From Euprymna scolopes (Eukaryota > Mollusca > Cephalopoda > Sepiida > Sepiolidae), in contig CM044502.1 in assembly GCA_024364805.1 (NCBI GenBank), positions 10,367,643 to 10,431,642 of the forward strand: 64,000 nucleotides of DNA. The letters are read 5' to 3'. Position numbers and translations under genes: made by a program. Shown piece after piece: positions 33,301 through 43,929 of this stretch. The stretch's first letter is position 1; every line of letters starts with the position of its first letter. The notes beneath the pieces are model-generated. The model did no database searches. It was not told where the DNA came from and was given only the letters and a program-made list of their open reading frames with translations.

Positions 33301-33407
33301 AAGATTACAAAATAAGAAAAAAGAAAATATTCGAATTACCAAAGATACAAAAGAATCATAAAAAGGTATGAAAGCAACAACCGGGCAAGGCCGGGTAATA
33401 CTGCTAG
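33300..33407 (+). mobile_element. Helitron 3' end
   Basis: The hairpin region CCGGGCAAGGCCGGGT and CTAG at 33404-33407 followed by T match the CCCGG Helitron terminus. The 5' end was not located. Confidence 0.5.
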
Positions 33408-33409
33408 TA

Positions 33410-34183
33410 TAATAATATTACTCTAAGCTTCAAGCCACTACATCAAAAAATAGATAAAAAAGCGGAAAAGATTAAACCATTCAAAGCATCGGGAAAGAAT
33501 AAAATGTGCGTATTCGTTCCCGAGCAGCTCCGGGTGCGCATGCTAAGAATGATATTTAATCGTTTAGACATTTCAGGTTGTAATGCGAAATCTTTTATCA
33601 CTTGATGCTTAGGGAAAATGTTTAAAATGCAGAGAAAATAAGGAAAAACGAAAACGATTTTGACAATGGCGACGGCGTGTCTTCGTTGTGTAGTGTCTCT
33701 TTTTAAACAGCGTTTGTTTTTGTAAACTTTGTTTAGTCAGTCGTGTATTCATTTTCGTTCATATTCTTTTCCACATGTGTGATTCTGTTTGTTCCAGAGT
33801 CTTTTGTTTTCATGACTCGATGCCGTTATGTCTTTTTGTTTCCATTATTTTTTTAAACACTTTTGTTCATTTATTTTTCTTTCTTTTTGCCGCATATCGC
33901 CGTTGGTGACATGTTGGTAAAGCATATTTATGTGGGATGACGACCGGCGTCACGACGCCATAAATGATATGCAACATCGTCAGAAGAATTTATATTCGTG
34001 ATCGACGTCGTCGTCGGCGGAATACTGGTGCTCACCTTCTCCAATTTATCACTGGTGGGGTGCATGGAGGCTTACTGAGTATTAGGCATACGACATAACA
34101 CAAACAATAGCAAAAATGCTTTTTTCCACATTTAATTTGATATTTATAACCCCGAACAATATAACTCAAAGACGAATCCCCAA

Positions 34184-34185
<2 letters not shown>
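33410..34185. other. Unassigned stretch
   Basis: Contains the small palindrome GGCGTCACGACGCC near 33947. No gene recognised. Confidence 0.4.
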
Positions 34186-34227
<42 letters not shown>

Positions 34228-34228
<1 letters not shown>

Positions 34229-34812
34229 TAGCAAAAGTACCCGTCGTTGCATACAAAAAATGGACGCTGATTTATTAAAGTATGATAGGTTATGAAAAGG
34301 AAGGGTTTTAAAGAGATAGCTTCGAATTTGGGGGTATCAAAACCAAAGCAAAATATGATGAGAGTAAAAATAAAATAGATAAACCTCATAATTTATTATA
34401 CCATACTTGTTCACACTGAAAAACTTATCATAATATTCTGTGGATCTATATTAAAAAAAACCTTGTTAAACATTGCGACATATTTATATTCTAAGGAGGT
34501 CAGGTGCGAACGAACACCTCATAATTTTATTATACCATCCCTATTTAAGTTAAAACATACTTATCAAAGTATTCTTATGTACATCTATATCAAAAACACT
34601 TGTAAAAGTTTTTTTGTTACTTTTTATTTTTTTTTATTTCCATACTTTTTGGACCAGTCGCGAAGGCAGACCCCACAATGTTAATGAACCACCGTTCTGC
34701 CAGATCAAAGATACTCATTCCTGTGTCTCGATACATATATCATTATATGTAATCAGTTTTTAAAAAAAATACTCAACCATATAGGAGCCTATTCGTGTCC
34801 AGACATACACAA

Positions 34813-34843
<31 letters not shown>

Positions 34844-34848
34844 TTCAG

Positions 34849-34888
<40 letters not shown>
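34228..34888 (-). mobile_element. Helitron-like repeat, AAAAGTACCCG subfamily, copy 1
   Basis: Plus-strand start CTAGCAAAAGTACCCGTCG after (TA)n, i.e. CTAG as the 3' end on the minus strand. It aligns along about 640 bases with 61912-62650 (AGTATGATAGGTT, GGGGGTATCAAAACCAAAGC, AACCATATAGGAGCCTATTC). It ends in (CA)n then (TA)n at 34817-34888. The hairpin is weaker than in the CCCGG subfamily, so the class assignment is tentative. Confidence 0.5.
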
Positions 34889-34892
<4 letters not shown>

Positions 34893-35145
34893 CAATAAGA
34901 CTGGAAAATGAAGTCACAAAAACTATAAATGGGTGAATATAGAATGGTTCATTTATTCAATAAAGGTATACAAACATTTAGTTGAAGGGTAGAGGGGACA
35001 TGTAAGCCAGGATAAATCAGTCTCTTGATAATCCTCTATCCCCCAAATAAATATTTGTATGCATTTATTAAATAAATGAACCATTCTATATTCACCAATA
35101 TATATAGGTTTTGTGACTTCATTTTCCACTTTTATTGTTTCCTAT
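34889..35145. mobile_element. MITE/foldback with ~105-bp inverted ends
   Basis: The left arm starts GAAACAATAAGACTGGAAAA and continues TGAAGTCACAAAAAC and ATATAGAATGGTTCATTTAT. The right arm ends with the reverse complements, finishing TTATTGTTTC. The loop between the arms is short (about 40 bases). It is flanked by TA-rich sequence on both sides. No coding capacity. Confidence 0.75.
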
Positions 35146-35238
35146 ATAAGCTCCAATGAAACTTGTTGAGCTTTATATTATCCCGGTTAAGTCTCATCAT
35201 ATAGAATTGAATTTACTCTATTCTCCTAACTCTCTAAG

Positions 35239-35239
<1 letters not shown>

Positions 35240-35320
<81 letters not shown>
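35240..35320. repeat. (AT)n microsatellite
   Basis: About 80 bases of pure AT dinucleotide repeat. Confidence 0.95.
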
Positions 35321-35322
<2 letters not shown>

Positions 35323-35444
35323 GATTACATAAAGTCTATATAAAACTTCACAATATGTAAGACACCTTACTGTTTATTCATTTCTGCATGATCAATTCTT
35401 TACAGCAACGGTTTCGTAATGTAGACACATTAATATATAAGGTT

Positions 35445-35580
35445 GGTGCAAAAACAATACCGTTTTCTCAATTGTTAATTTTATATAATTTCTGATTAAT
35501 TCATTGTTATATAGAGCCATGTTATATATCATTTTAAGTTATATATAGAGCCAAGTTATATATCATTTTAAGAAATATAT
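35445..35580 (+). mobile_element. mariner terminal inverted repeat remnant
   Basis: AAGGTTGGTGCAAAAACAAT at about 35440 matches the cecropia mariner end. What follows does not encode a transposase. GAGCCATGTTATATATCATT is duplicated at about 35513 and 35549. Confidence 0.5.
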
Positions 35581-35587
35581 ATATATA

Positions 35588-35992
35588 CTAGAATGGGTGC
35601 CCGGCGTTGCCCGGGTATTTGGAGGTGTATGTTGAGCAAAAAAAAAGCCGTCGATTTTTTTTAACATTGACCCCTATTGTGTCCCCTTAAAATTTATTGT
35701 TTTGGACTCAATGCAAGTTATTAAGTTAGATCCATATCCAAGGAACCTATATCTAAAACTTCAAGTGTGTAAGTCCAAAATTGTCGGAGGAGTTTCGTAG
35801 AGTGCTCAAAGTCAAATCGTTGAACTTTGACCCCTTAATCGCCAAATTTCTGGCCAAAAACACATCAGATCGATTTTCCCAAATCTCATCACCCTGTATA
35901 TCAAATTTGGAGTCTGTAAGCTAAAAATTGACAAATTTATTGCGTAAAGAAATGTACACACACAGACGCACAGACACTTTCACGTTTATAGA
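35588..35992 (-). mobile_element. Non-autonomous Helitron, CCCGG-hairpin subfamily, ~405 bp
   Basis: CTAG at 35588-35591 next to (TA)n, then the hairpin CCCGGCGTTGCCCGGG in good condition. The body matches 41181-41602 (GGAACCTATATCTAAAACTT, AAATTGTCGGAGGAGTTT). The minus-strand 5' end is TC at about 35992 after a (CA)n-rich segment. Confidence 0.7.
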
Positions 35993-36039
35993 TATATAGA
36001 TAAACATATATATTAATAACTATTACGTGCATAAAAGTA

Positions 36040-36150
36040 AGTCATCTACATGCATGTTTACTCCTCATCAGTATAGCTAGACTTCATTGACAAGGATCGA
36101 ACCTACAACCGCTCGAAAAGTAGTCTAGTCTGTAAAATAATATTAAATTT
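36040..36150 (-). mobile_element. tRNA-headed SINE, decayed hammerhead tail
   Basis: On the minus strand, the B-box-like GGTTCGATCC is followed by GTCTAGCTATACTGATGAGG and, after a collapsed middle, ATGTAGATGACTT. It is the same family as 40080-40235 and 55505-55830. The stem II and GAAA part of the ribozyme is lost. Confidence 0.5.
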
Positions 36151-36820
36151 TTTTTTTAATTAATAAAAATAAAATAAATCACATCAATCCTCAAGAAATG
36201 AAAGCATTACTGTGATTACCTGGTCTCTTTTGATTGCGGTGTAGTGTTGGTCCTGTGCAGTTCTAGGAGGTTCAGCCTCTCAGGCTTTGCCTTATTTGTT
36301 TGAGATTAGTAAAAATCCTTTACCGAGGAATGCAGATGAGGCTGCCCAGGCACATTTTGAAGCCCAGTCAGACATATCCCGGAGTTAATTTTTGCTACGA
36401 GGCAGTTCCTCCCAACTTTGGCTATTTGGTTCCCCAAGATGTTGGTGGGAGAAACCAGCTCCCCATAAAAAATGGGGGTGTCTATTTCAAAAGCAATTGT
36501 CTTCTATGATGGTTTTCACCGCATTGATCAAAGCTGATTTGCTTTCTGGACGTTCCCGGCGCGAACGCCGAGAAACACAAACAGTTGCAACTTAAGTTTG
36601 CTTTATACTAAAAAGCCGAACAAACAGGCGACACAGCGAAATAGCGCGAATTTTATAATAGTCGATCAAAATAAATCTAGACACGACGTCCCTTGGCAAA
36701 TGATAGATATTATAATCTAGGGGGTCTATAAAAAGTTCTAAGAAATTGTACCCCCTCCCGGAGACCCCTCCCCGAAAAAAGCCTTTGCTGGACATACAAA
36801 ACTGTGCACCCACATTTTGC

Positions 36821-36825
<5 letters not shown>
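36151..36825. other. Unassigned stretch
   Basis: Open frames at 36300-36595 show no recognised domain. A TA tract follows. Confidence 0.4.

Positions 36826-36911
<86 letters not shown>
36826..36911. repeat. (TA)n microsatellite
   Basis: About 86 bases of pure TA. The YIYIYI open frames on both strands are artefacts. Confidence 0.95.
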
Positions 36912-36914
<3 letters not shown>

Positions 36915-37810
36915 GAGAGAGACATTGCAGTTTGAATGGACGCATTTATCTTACGTTCATTCTTGTTTAAAATCCATTAAATGCGTTGTTTGGACAAAAG
37001 GTCACTCATCTCTTTGGCCAATCCACTTAGAGAGCAACCCCATCTTGTACGAAGCACTAATCCAATCCGTATCTATTAGTCCATGTCGATATCCTGTACG
37101 CCGATCTTTCACGCCTATTATCTCCGTGAATTATTAATGTTCATATAAACATGTTAAGCATTAAATGTATCTTGCTCGTTGCTTATGAATTAACAATTTT
37201 GAATCATTAATGGCATTGCGACCCCAGTACACGTGAATAACAAACGATCGATATCACCTATTTTTGCTTTCATTTAGAAACACAGTTCTCATCGTTGTCG
37301 TCATCCGGTTATCGCCCCAGGGAGAATTTTCGTATCTGAGGTCATTACAGACTGTTACGTGTATGTCCAAGTATATGACCGCGCAACAAATGAAAGGAAA
37401 AAAATCTTGGAGTTAAAATACAGTATAATTTATTTTAACATAAAACAAAGCATACAAATAATATTTATAAGTAAATACTATCTCGTAGTACTACTGCTTC
37501 TAACTTTTTTTGGGAGCGATTATAAGATTTATAGTGTTGATGGTAAAAGGAAATGAAAATACTCACTAAAATTCAAATGTTTTATGTATGGTTAAATCTG
37601 AGAAAAATATAAAAATATAGTTCTTTGGTAAGTGTGAAAATAATTAGAAATTTTTGTAATTACCGATATTCCAGTTTCTTCATATGTTTGGCTTTTAAGA
37701 CGTTTCGTTCGGCTGGATTTCCATTTTATTAACAGTACCGTAGTTCTTAACAGAAATTCGGAAACTTAGCAGTTTGAAAACTAACGCGGTTGCTAGTACA
37801 GCGTCTTTGT
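36912..37810. other. Unassigned stretch
   Basis: No recognised gene or repeat family. Confidence 0.4.
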
Positions 37811-37814
37811 TCGT

Positions 37815-38485
37815 GTTTCACTATGGAATTAATCGAGAAGGTCGCTGGAAAGATGGTGGGATCCTTCTACCGCTCCAGAAGATATCTCACTACTGATGAA
37901 ATTCTCTATCTATATAAAAGCCAAGTACGTCCAAGGATGGAATACTGTTGCCATATCTGGGCAGGAGCTGCTAAAAACAGCCTATCCTGCCTTGACAGAG
38001 TACAAAATAGACTTCGTGGCTTGGTGGGGGATGCCCTTTTCTCTACCCTGCATCCTCTCTCCCAAAGAAGAGACGTTGCGAGCCTATCTTTGTTTTATCG
38101 TTATTTCCATGGCAGATGCTCATCTGAACTCCAATCTCTTGTCCCCCCTCGCCAATCTTTCACGAAAAACACCCGTCTAGCTGAATCCACTGTGAAAAAT
38201 TTCCCCCACTCTGTATCTGTGCCTAGATCAAAACGCGGATTCCATGAACAAAGCTTCTTTCTTAGAACTGTCCGCCTGTGGAACTCTGTTCCGTCTGCCT
38301 GCTTACAACCGGACTACAACTTGGATGTCTTCAAGTCCAATGTTAACAAATTCCTAATGAACCGTCCCCTTAAGTAAACACTTCAGCAAATCTCCTCACT
38401 AACTTAATGTACTTGCAATAACCCTTATCCCTGAGTGGCTTCCGGGCCTTGATAAGTGGTAATCACTGTGTAAAAAAAAAAAAAA
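37815..38485 (+). mobile_element. LINE A, 5'-truncated 3' half
   Basis: An open frame to 38377 reads EKVAGKMVGSFYRSRRYLTT, LYLYKSQVRPRMEYCCHIWA, LSCLDRVQNRLRGLV, LHPLSQRRDVASLSLFYRYF and then the C-terminal FKSNVNKFL block. This is the region after the RT in CR1/Jockey-like elements. The 3' UTR has CCCTTATCCCTGAGTGGC, TTGATAAGTGGTAATCACTG and a poly-A tail at 38471-38485. It is the best-preserved LINE A copy: about 185 codons are unbroken. The 5' end is truncated near 37826, so there is no RT. Confidence 0.85.
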
Positions 38486-38585
38486 AGATTGTTGCGAAAA
38501 CGTTCTAAATTGAATATTTTAATATTCTATAGAATGTCATAACACCGAATTTTCTTTATTATTTCAGATTGTTCCGAAAGCTTTT

Positions 38586-38615
38586 ATGAATAGAATATTT
38601 TAATATTCTATTCAT
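38586..38615. repeat. Perfect 14-bp palindrome
   Basis: ATGAATAGAATATT (38586-38599) is the exact reverse complement of 38602-38615, with a TT loop. A weaker version of the same AT-rich unit lies at 38500-38535 after a shared AGATTGTTGCGAAA. Confidence 0.8.
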
Positions 38616-38779
38616 TTTTGTAATGGAAAATGGTATAGCATCACACATTTGATGAGGAAATTGTCTTCTTAAACAAGCCGTCACTATACAATGAATGTTC
38701 TTTAAGTAACGGGTGTATACACCATAATACACCCGTGTCGTAATTGTGAATAAAGATTGCTTCTATTTTTTAACAAACC

Positions 38780-39200
38780 TGAAAAAAAAAAAACAGTTGA
38801 AAATGACTTATATACCATTCATTACAACCACATAATCCCTACAGCAACCTACATTGAAAATACTGCTGTGAAACCTGACATAGTTAAATGGAATACGTCA
38901 GAGAGAGTTGCAATATTTCTATAAGTCAATGTTCCTAATGATGAAGGTCTGAACAGAGCTGAAAAGAAGAAACAGATCAAATATCAAGGTCTTATTTATA
39001 TGAAAAGAAACTGGAATCTTAGAGAGATGTCAAACATACTAGTTATTATAGGTGCCACAGGGCTTATGAAGAAAAACCTAAAGTCCTACTTAACTCATAT
39101 TCCTGGTGAACCACGTGCAAAAGAGATATAAACAATTGCACTTAAGGGAACATCAAGGATACTAAAAAGAGCTCTCGGTTATATAAAAAAAAATGTTTGT
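38780..39200 (+). mobile_element. LINE C-terminal fragment, copy 2
   Basis: The reading frame gives VKPDIVKWNTSERVAIF, then VNVPNDEGLNRAEKKKQIKY, ILVIIGATGLMKKNLKSYL and IALKGTSRILKRALGY, with few stops. The block order (W-N-T..R, VPxD, a GA-G-L block, then ALKGTxRILK) suits the C-terminal domain of a non-LTR element distinct from LINE A and B. It aligns with 1117-1560. Confidence 0.6.
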
Positions 39201-39204
39201 AAAA

Positions 39205-39735
39205 ATTGTTTAGGTACTTGTACTGTTTACTGCCAAATCTCGCGCAATTCGCGCCGGCATTCTTCATCACGTTACGTAAGGAACAAGATGTCAATGCAAT
39301 TAACCAATCATCCGTCACAAGACGAGTGGTTTCAATTACAGCTTGAAATTCATTAAATTAAGAAAAACATTTTTTAAAAAATCAAAATGAATTTTAACGC
39401 GCCATGTCAACTTGACCCATTTGCGTGTTAAGGTTGACTTTACACATAAAAAAAAAATACATTCTAAACACGAGAGACAGTGGACCGCTGCATTTAAAAT
39501 TAATCGTATGATAGTGTGCGTTTCCGTTTTTACAGGTTCCTTACATGACCGGCTGGAAGACTGAATCGTAAATTAGACACGTATGAAGTTTTATTAAAAT
39601 GGCGGCGGGGGGCAGATCGTACAATGCGCTTTAATACATTTTTATCCGTGAAGATTACGTATTTATTAATATAAAGACAATGCTCTATTGAATATTATAC
39701 TGTAATTAATACATAGTACTTATTTAAAAAATAAA
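39205..39735. other. Unassigned stretch
   Basis: Contains a GC-rich island CTCGCGCAATTCGCGCCGGC at about 39238, unusual for the window, but no gene. Confidence 0.4.
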
Positions 39736-39739
39736 ATAA

Positions 39740-39830
39740 AACGACTTGGATGCCATCAGATAGACTAGAAACTAAAACAGTTAGCGCTTCATGCGCGTTT
39801 TCTGGCGTTTGAGCTATCGACAGATAAGAA
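39740..39830 (+). repeat. Repeat R, left-end fragment
   Basis: GACTTGGATGCCATCAGATA followed by GACTAGAAACTAAAAC matches the start of repeat R at 12570 and 30505. Confidence 0.5.
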
Positions 39831-40079
39831 AGATTTTAAATTAAACCACTTCTATATATAAATGAATTTGTTCAAGCGTAAAGTAACAGAAATATATAGG
39901 TAACGTGATATGAACAGTGTGCATTTAAACTTGCCGACATACCTTTTACGCGTTATTTATCCATCCAAACAAAGACTGTGCTTGTTATAAACAATCCTTG
40001 GTGTATGATTACTCTTTCTTGTTAATTTCAGTGTTGTGTGACCAGTAGTTTAAGAGTTTATCGGTTAAATATCTTTACA

Positions 40080-40234
40080 CAGACTCACGCACATATATAG
40101 TCATCCACATACAGTACTGTTTCGCTGTTTCACAGCTCATCAGTGCGGCTAGACAGGCAACAACTTCAAGCAAGGATCGGATCGAAACCCGACCGCATGC
40201 ACGACAATCAATGCTTTTAACAATTACGCTAATC

Positions 40235-40235
<1 letters not shown>
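40080..40235 (-). mobile_element. tRNA-headed SINE with hammerhead tail
   Basis: On the minus strand: an A-box-like TAGCGTAATTG near 40232, a B-box-like GGTTTCGATCC near 40185, a short linker, then the hammerhead at 40155-40098 and a TATATA end. The family role is inferred: pol III transcription from the tRNA-like head, with self-cleavage at the tail. It is the same family as 55505-55830 and 55990-56120. Confidence 0.65.
40098..40155 (-). ncRNA. Hammerhead ribozyme-like motif, copy 2
   Basis: Minus strand: CTGATGA at 40143-40137; stem II GCTGT/ACAGC with loop GAA; GAAA at 40123-40120; stem III ACAG/CTGT; cleavage residue A at 40110; inner stem I CCGCA/TGTGG and outer stem I GTC/GAC around the internal loop TAG/AT. 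All core residues are present. Relative to 55769-55827, stem II position 2 is C-G instead of T-A, stem II position 3 is T-A instead of T-G, and stem I position 4 is C-G instead of G-C. All of these keep pairing. Confidence 0.8.

Positions 40236-40236
<1 letters not shown>

Positions 40237-40298
<62 letters not shown>
40237..40298. repeat. (AT)n microsatellite
   Basis: About 62 bases of AT repeat between the SINE and a Helitron end. Confidence 0.95.
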
Positions 40299-40299
<1 letters not shown>

Positions 40300-40300
<1 letters not shown>

Positions 40301-41176
40301 TAGCATTTCAGCCCGGCGTTGCCCGGGTGTTTAAATGTGTATGTTGAACAAAATAAAAAGTGATAGTAGGAAGGCAGGTTTGAACTCATACCGCGAAGGA
40401 GGAAAAAACTGACGTCTTTGCTGTTACGACACCAACAAACCGGAAGTTACTTATGTTTAAATTTAGGCTAGAAAATGGAAAGGACAAGATGACTTTCAAA
40501 AATATCGGAGAAAAATTGACCCCTCCCTGTAGAAAAGTGCCCAGTTAAAGGCTAAGATATTAATGTTTTAAGCCAAATTTTCGATATTTGTCGTGGGAAG
40601 GGTCAAACCTCAAAACGATACTGATCTTGGTTAAATCCATCGCCTCTGAAGTTTTAGGCAGATGTGCAAATCTACATGCATACATACATACATTTATATA
40701 TTAGTAAGAAAAAATTTTCGACCCAAACTTGCAAGATTGCCCTATCTCTTAATACCCTTTATGAAAAATTTCAAATGTCTAGACCAGAAATTGACTGAGT
40801 AATTTGGTAAAGACCGCAGAGGTCAATTTTTTTTTATCTTTGACCCGTAATATGAAACCATAAATTTATTGTTTTGGGCTAAAATCAAATTATTAAGTTG
40901 GATCCATGTCCAAGGAACCTATATCTAAAATTTCAAGTGTTTACACCTAAAATTGTCGGAGGAGTGTAGTACAGTTCTCCAAGGTCAAATCGTTGAACTG
41001 TGACCTCTTAGCCAAATTTCTGGCCGAAAACGAATTACAAAGATTTTCCCAAATCTCAGTACCCAGTATATCAAATTTCGAGTCTGTAGACTTAAAATTG
41101 ACAGAGTTATTGCGTAGGGAAATGTACAGACACATAGTCAGACACACAGATACACAGGCACGTTCACTTGTATAGA
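40300..41176 (-). mobile_element. Helitron, CCCGG-hairpin subfamily, composite ~877 bp
   Basis: CTAG at 40300 and the hairpin CCCGGCGTTGCCCGGG mark the minus-strand 3' end; TC at about 41176 marks the 5' end. The first ~405 bases are the reverse complement of 15993-16421, including GGTTTGAACTCATACC (B-box-like on the minus strand). The rest is the 35588-type body. The element is either a longer ancestral form or two Helitrons joined near 40705. Confidence 0.6.
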
Positions 41177-41180
41177 TATA

Positions 41181-41602
41181 CTAGCATTTACGCCCGGCGT
41201 TGCCCGGGTGTTTTGAGGTGCATGTTGAGCAAAAAAAACAAAAAAAAAAAAAAAACAGTCAACTTTTTAAAACTTTGACCCCTATTATGCCCCCATAACA
41301 TTTATTGTTTTGAGCTCAAATCAAGTTATTAACTTAGATTCATACCAAAGGAACCTATGTCTAAATTTTCAAATATTTAGACCCAAAATTGTCGGAGGAG
41401 TTTGGTAGAGTTCTCAAAAGTCAAATCGTTGAACTCTGATTCCTTAAAAGCCAAATTTCTGCCTGAAAACCGACCAAAAATTTTCCCAAATCTCAGTACC
41501 CTGTATATCAAATTTCGAGCCTGTAGACTTAAAATTACAGAGTTATTGCGTACAGAAATGTACACAGACATACAGACACATAGACACGTATACTTTCATA
41601 GA
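41181..41602 (-). mobile_element. Non-autonomous Helitron, CCCGG-hairpin subfamily, ~422 bp
   Basis: Both ends are clear: CTAG at 41181-41184 with hairpin CCCGGCGTTGCCCGGG, and minus-strand TC at 41602. Only GATATA separates it from its neighbours on either side. It has a body of the same type as 35588-35992. Confidence 0.75.
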
Positions 41603-41606
41603 TATA

Positions 41607-42335
41607 CTAGCATTTCAGCCCTGCGTTGCCCGGGTGTTTGGAGGTGTATGTTGAGCCAAAAAAAAAAAAGTTTTTTTTTTTTTAAAACTTGGACCCCTAT
41701 TATGACCCCTTACAATTTATTGTTTTGGGGCTCAAATGAAGTTCATGGTCTAAACACTTGAAATTTGGGATACAGGTTCCTTGGACATGGATCTAACTTA
41801 ATAACTTTATTTGACCCCAAAGCATCAATGTTAAAGGGTCATAAAAGGTGTCAAAGTTTAAAAAATTGAGCTTTCCACCAAATTACTCAATCAATTTCTG
41901 GTCTAAACATTTGACATTTTACATAAAGGTATTCAGAGATAGGGCAAGCTTTTTAATCGGTTTGGGTCGAAAATTTGAGCAACAATAGACAAATGTATGC
42001 ATGTATGTATGTATGTTTGCATATCTGCCTAAAATTTCGACAGAGACGCCGGATTTTCACAATATCATTATCATTTTTAAGCTCCACACTTCAGACAACT
42101 ATTGAAACATTTACCAAAAACATTTATTTCTTAACCCTCAACTCGGAACTTTTCTACAGGTAGGGGTCACTTTTTTCGCCGATACATTAGAAATTTATCC
42201 CCTCTTTTCGATTGTCTAGCTTAATTTTAACCTATGTCACTTCCGATTTGACGGTGGTAGTAACAGCAAAGACGTCACGTTTTTTCCCCATTTTGTTCAT
42301 CCTACACGGTGCGGGTTCGAGCCTGCCTTCCTAGT
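41607..42335. mobile_element. Two opposed Helitron pieces, right one cut by the gap
   Basis: It begins as another minus-strand Helitron (CTAG at 41607, hairpin slightly decayed). From about 41750 the sequence reverses direction: 41750-41980 is the reverse complement of the 40710-40930 body and 42000-42335 of the 40300-40700 part, ending CCTAGT at the gap edge. The plus-strand half holds GTGCGGGTTCGAGCCTGCC, a good B-box match. Confidence 0.55.
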
Positions 42336-43103
42336 NNNNNNNNNNNNNNNNNNNNNNNNNNNNNNNNNNNNNNNNNNNNNNNNNNNNNNNNNNNNNNNNN
42401 NNNNNNNNNNNNNNNNNNNNNNNNNNNNNNNNNNNNNNNNNNNNNNNNNNNNNNNNNNNNNNNNNNNNNNNNNNNNNNNNNNNNNNNNNNNNNNNNNNNN
42501 NNNNNNNNNNNNNNNNNNNNNNNNNNNNNNNNNNNNNNNNNNNNNNNNNNNNNNNNNNNNNNNNNNNNNNNNNNNNNNNNNNNNNNNNNNNNNNNNNNNN
42601 NNNNNNNNNNNNNNNNNNNNNNNNNNNNNNNNNNNNNNNNNNNNNNNNNNNNNNNNNNNNNNNNNNNNNNNNNNNNNNNNNNNNNNNNNNNNNNNNNNNN
42701 NNNNNNNNNNNNNNNNNNNNNNNNNNNNNNNNNNNNNNNNNNNNNNNNNNNNNNNNNNNNNNNNNNNNNNNNNNNNNNNNNNNNNNNNNNNNNNNNNNNN
42801 NNNNNNNNNNNNNNNNNNNNNNNNNNNNNNNNNNNNNNNNNNNNNNNNNNNNNNNNNNNNNNNNNNNNNNNNNNNNNNNNNNNNNNNNNNNNNNNNNNNN
42901 NNNNNNNNNNNNNNNNNNNNNNNNNNNNNNNNNNNNNNNNNNNNNNNNNNNNNNNNNNNNNNNNNNNNNNNNNNNNNNNNNNNNNNNNNNNNNNNNNNNN
43001 NNNNNNNNNNNNNNNNNNNNNNNNNNNNNNNNNNNNNNNNNNNNNNNNNNNNNNNNNNNNNNNNNNNNNNNNNNNNNNNNNNNNNNNNNNNNNNNNNNNN
43101 NNN
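42336..43103. other. Assembly gap
   Basis: 768 unresolved bases bounded by a Helitron end and a (TA)n tract. Open frames across it are meaningless. Confidence 1.
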
Positions 43104-43135
<32 letters not shown>

Positions 43136-43340
43136 TTTTTGCTATTGTTTTTTTATTTCTATTCTTTGCGGAGCGGGCGCGTACGCAGACCACACACTGT
43201 TAATTAACCACCACTGTTCAAAATTCCACTTGGTACCTCTTCTATCATTGTATCTGGTCAGTTTTGTATAATTGTAAGCCATTTCGTGTACAGACACATA
43301 CGCACACACAGAGAGAATCAACTTTATTATTATATAGATA
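43104..43340 (-). mobile_element. Helitron-like repeat, AAAAGTACCCG subfamily, partial
   Basis: After (TA)n, GGGCGCGTACGCAGACCACA and TTTCGTGTACAGACACATAC match 34640-34830 and 62480-62640. The left part lies in the gap. Confidence 0.45.
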
Positions 43341-43344
43341 TTTG

Positions 43345-43925
43345 GATTCTTATTAGCTTTGTCATGTCTGGTTTTATGTCTTCTAAATTCAATATCATTT
43401 TCCACTTCGTATTTTACCCGGACTCAAATTTTGAATAAATTGCATTTTAGTTTGTTCATATAACTAAAAGAGTAAAAGAAATATAAAAAAAAACGAATGT
43501 ATGTTAAATTAGCTATTCTTAGCTGCTTATTTTATAACCTCTCTTCGGCATTTTATAACTTAAATACAGAGATAAATGTGCGCAGTATCAGTTACGGTAA
43601 TATTGCAATAGTCAAGTAAAGGCAAATAATGAACATCAGTTCCTCGGATACAACCACGTAATTTTCAACCGGACGGCCAGTTCGTTTTCAACGAGGAGAT
43701 AGCGGCGAACTTGTGTGCAAAACACGCAGGCGCGGATAAAAATCTAATAAAATACGAGTCGTTGAAGGTTAAGAAGTCCCTTGAAGAACCGGTGAAATGT
43801 CATCCATTTTCTACGGTTATTAAACGAAGTAATGGAGAAATTTGATTGGTTCCCGGAAAGTGCGTTATAGGAAAAATTAGTGCGGCGATTCGTAACTTGT
43901 GGCCATGCAATTTGCGCGTATAGCG
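43345..43925. other. Unassigned stretch
   Basis: No gene recognised. The open frame at 43744-44130 (minus) overlaps the 5S-headed repeat and is incidental. Confidence 0.4.
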
Positions 43926-43929
43926 ATGA

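Noticed and set aside
36300-36595. Two overlapping frames as a gene
   Set aside because: They are short, overlap in different frames and show no domain or splice context.
42297-43271. Two ~300-codon open frames
   Set aside because: Both are made of gap bases.
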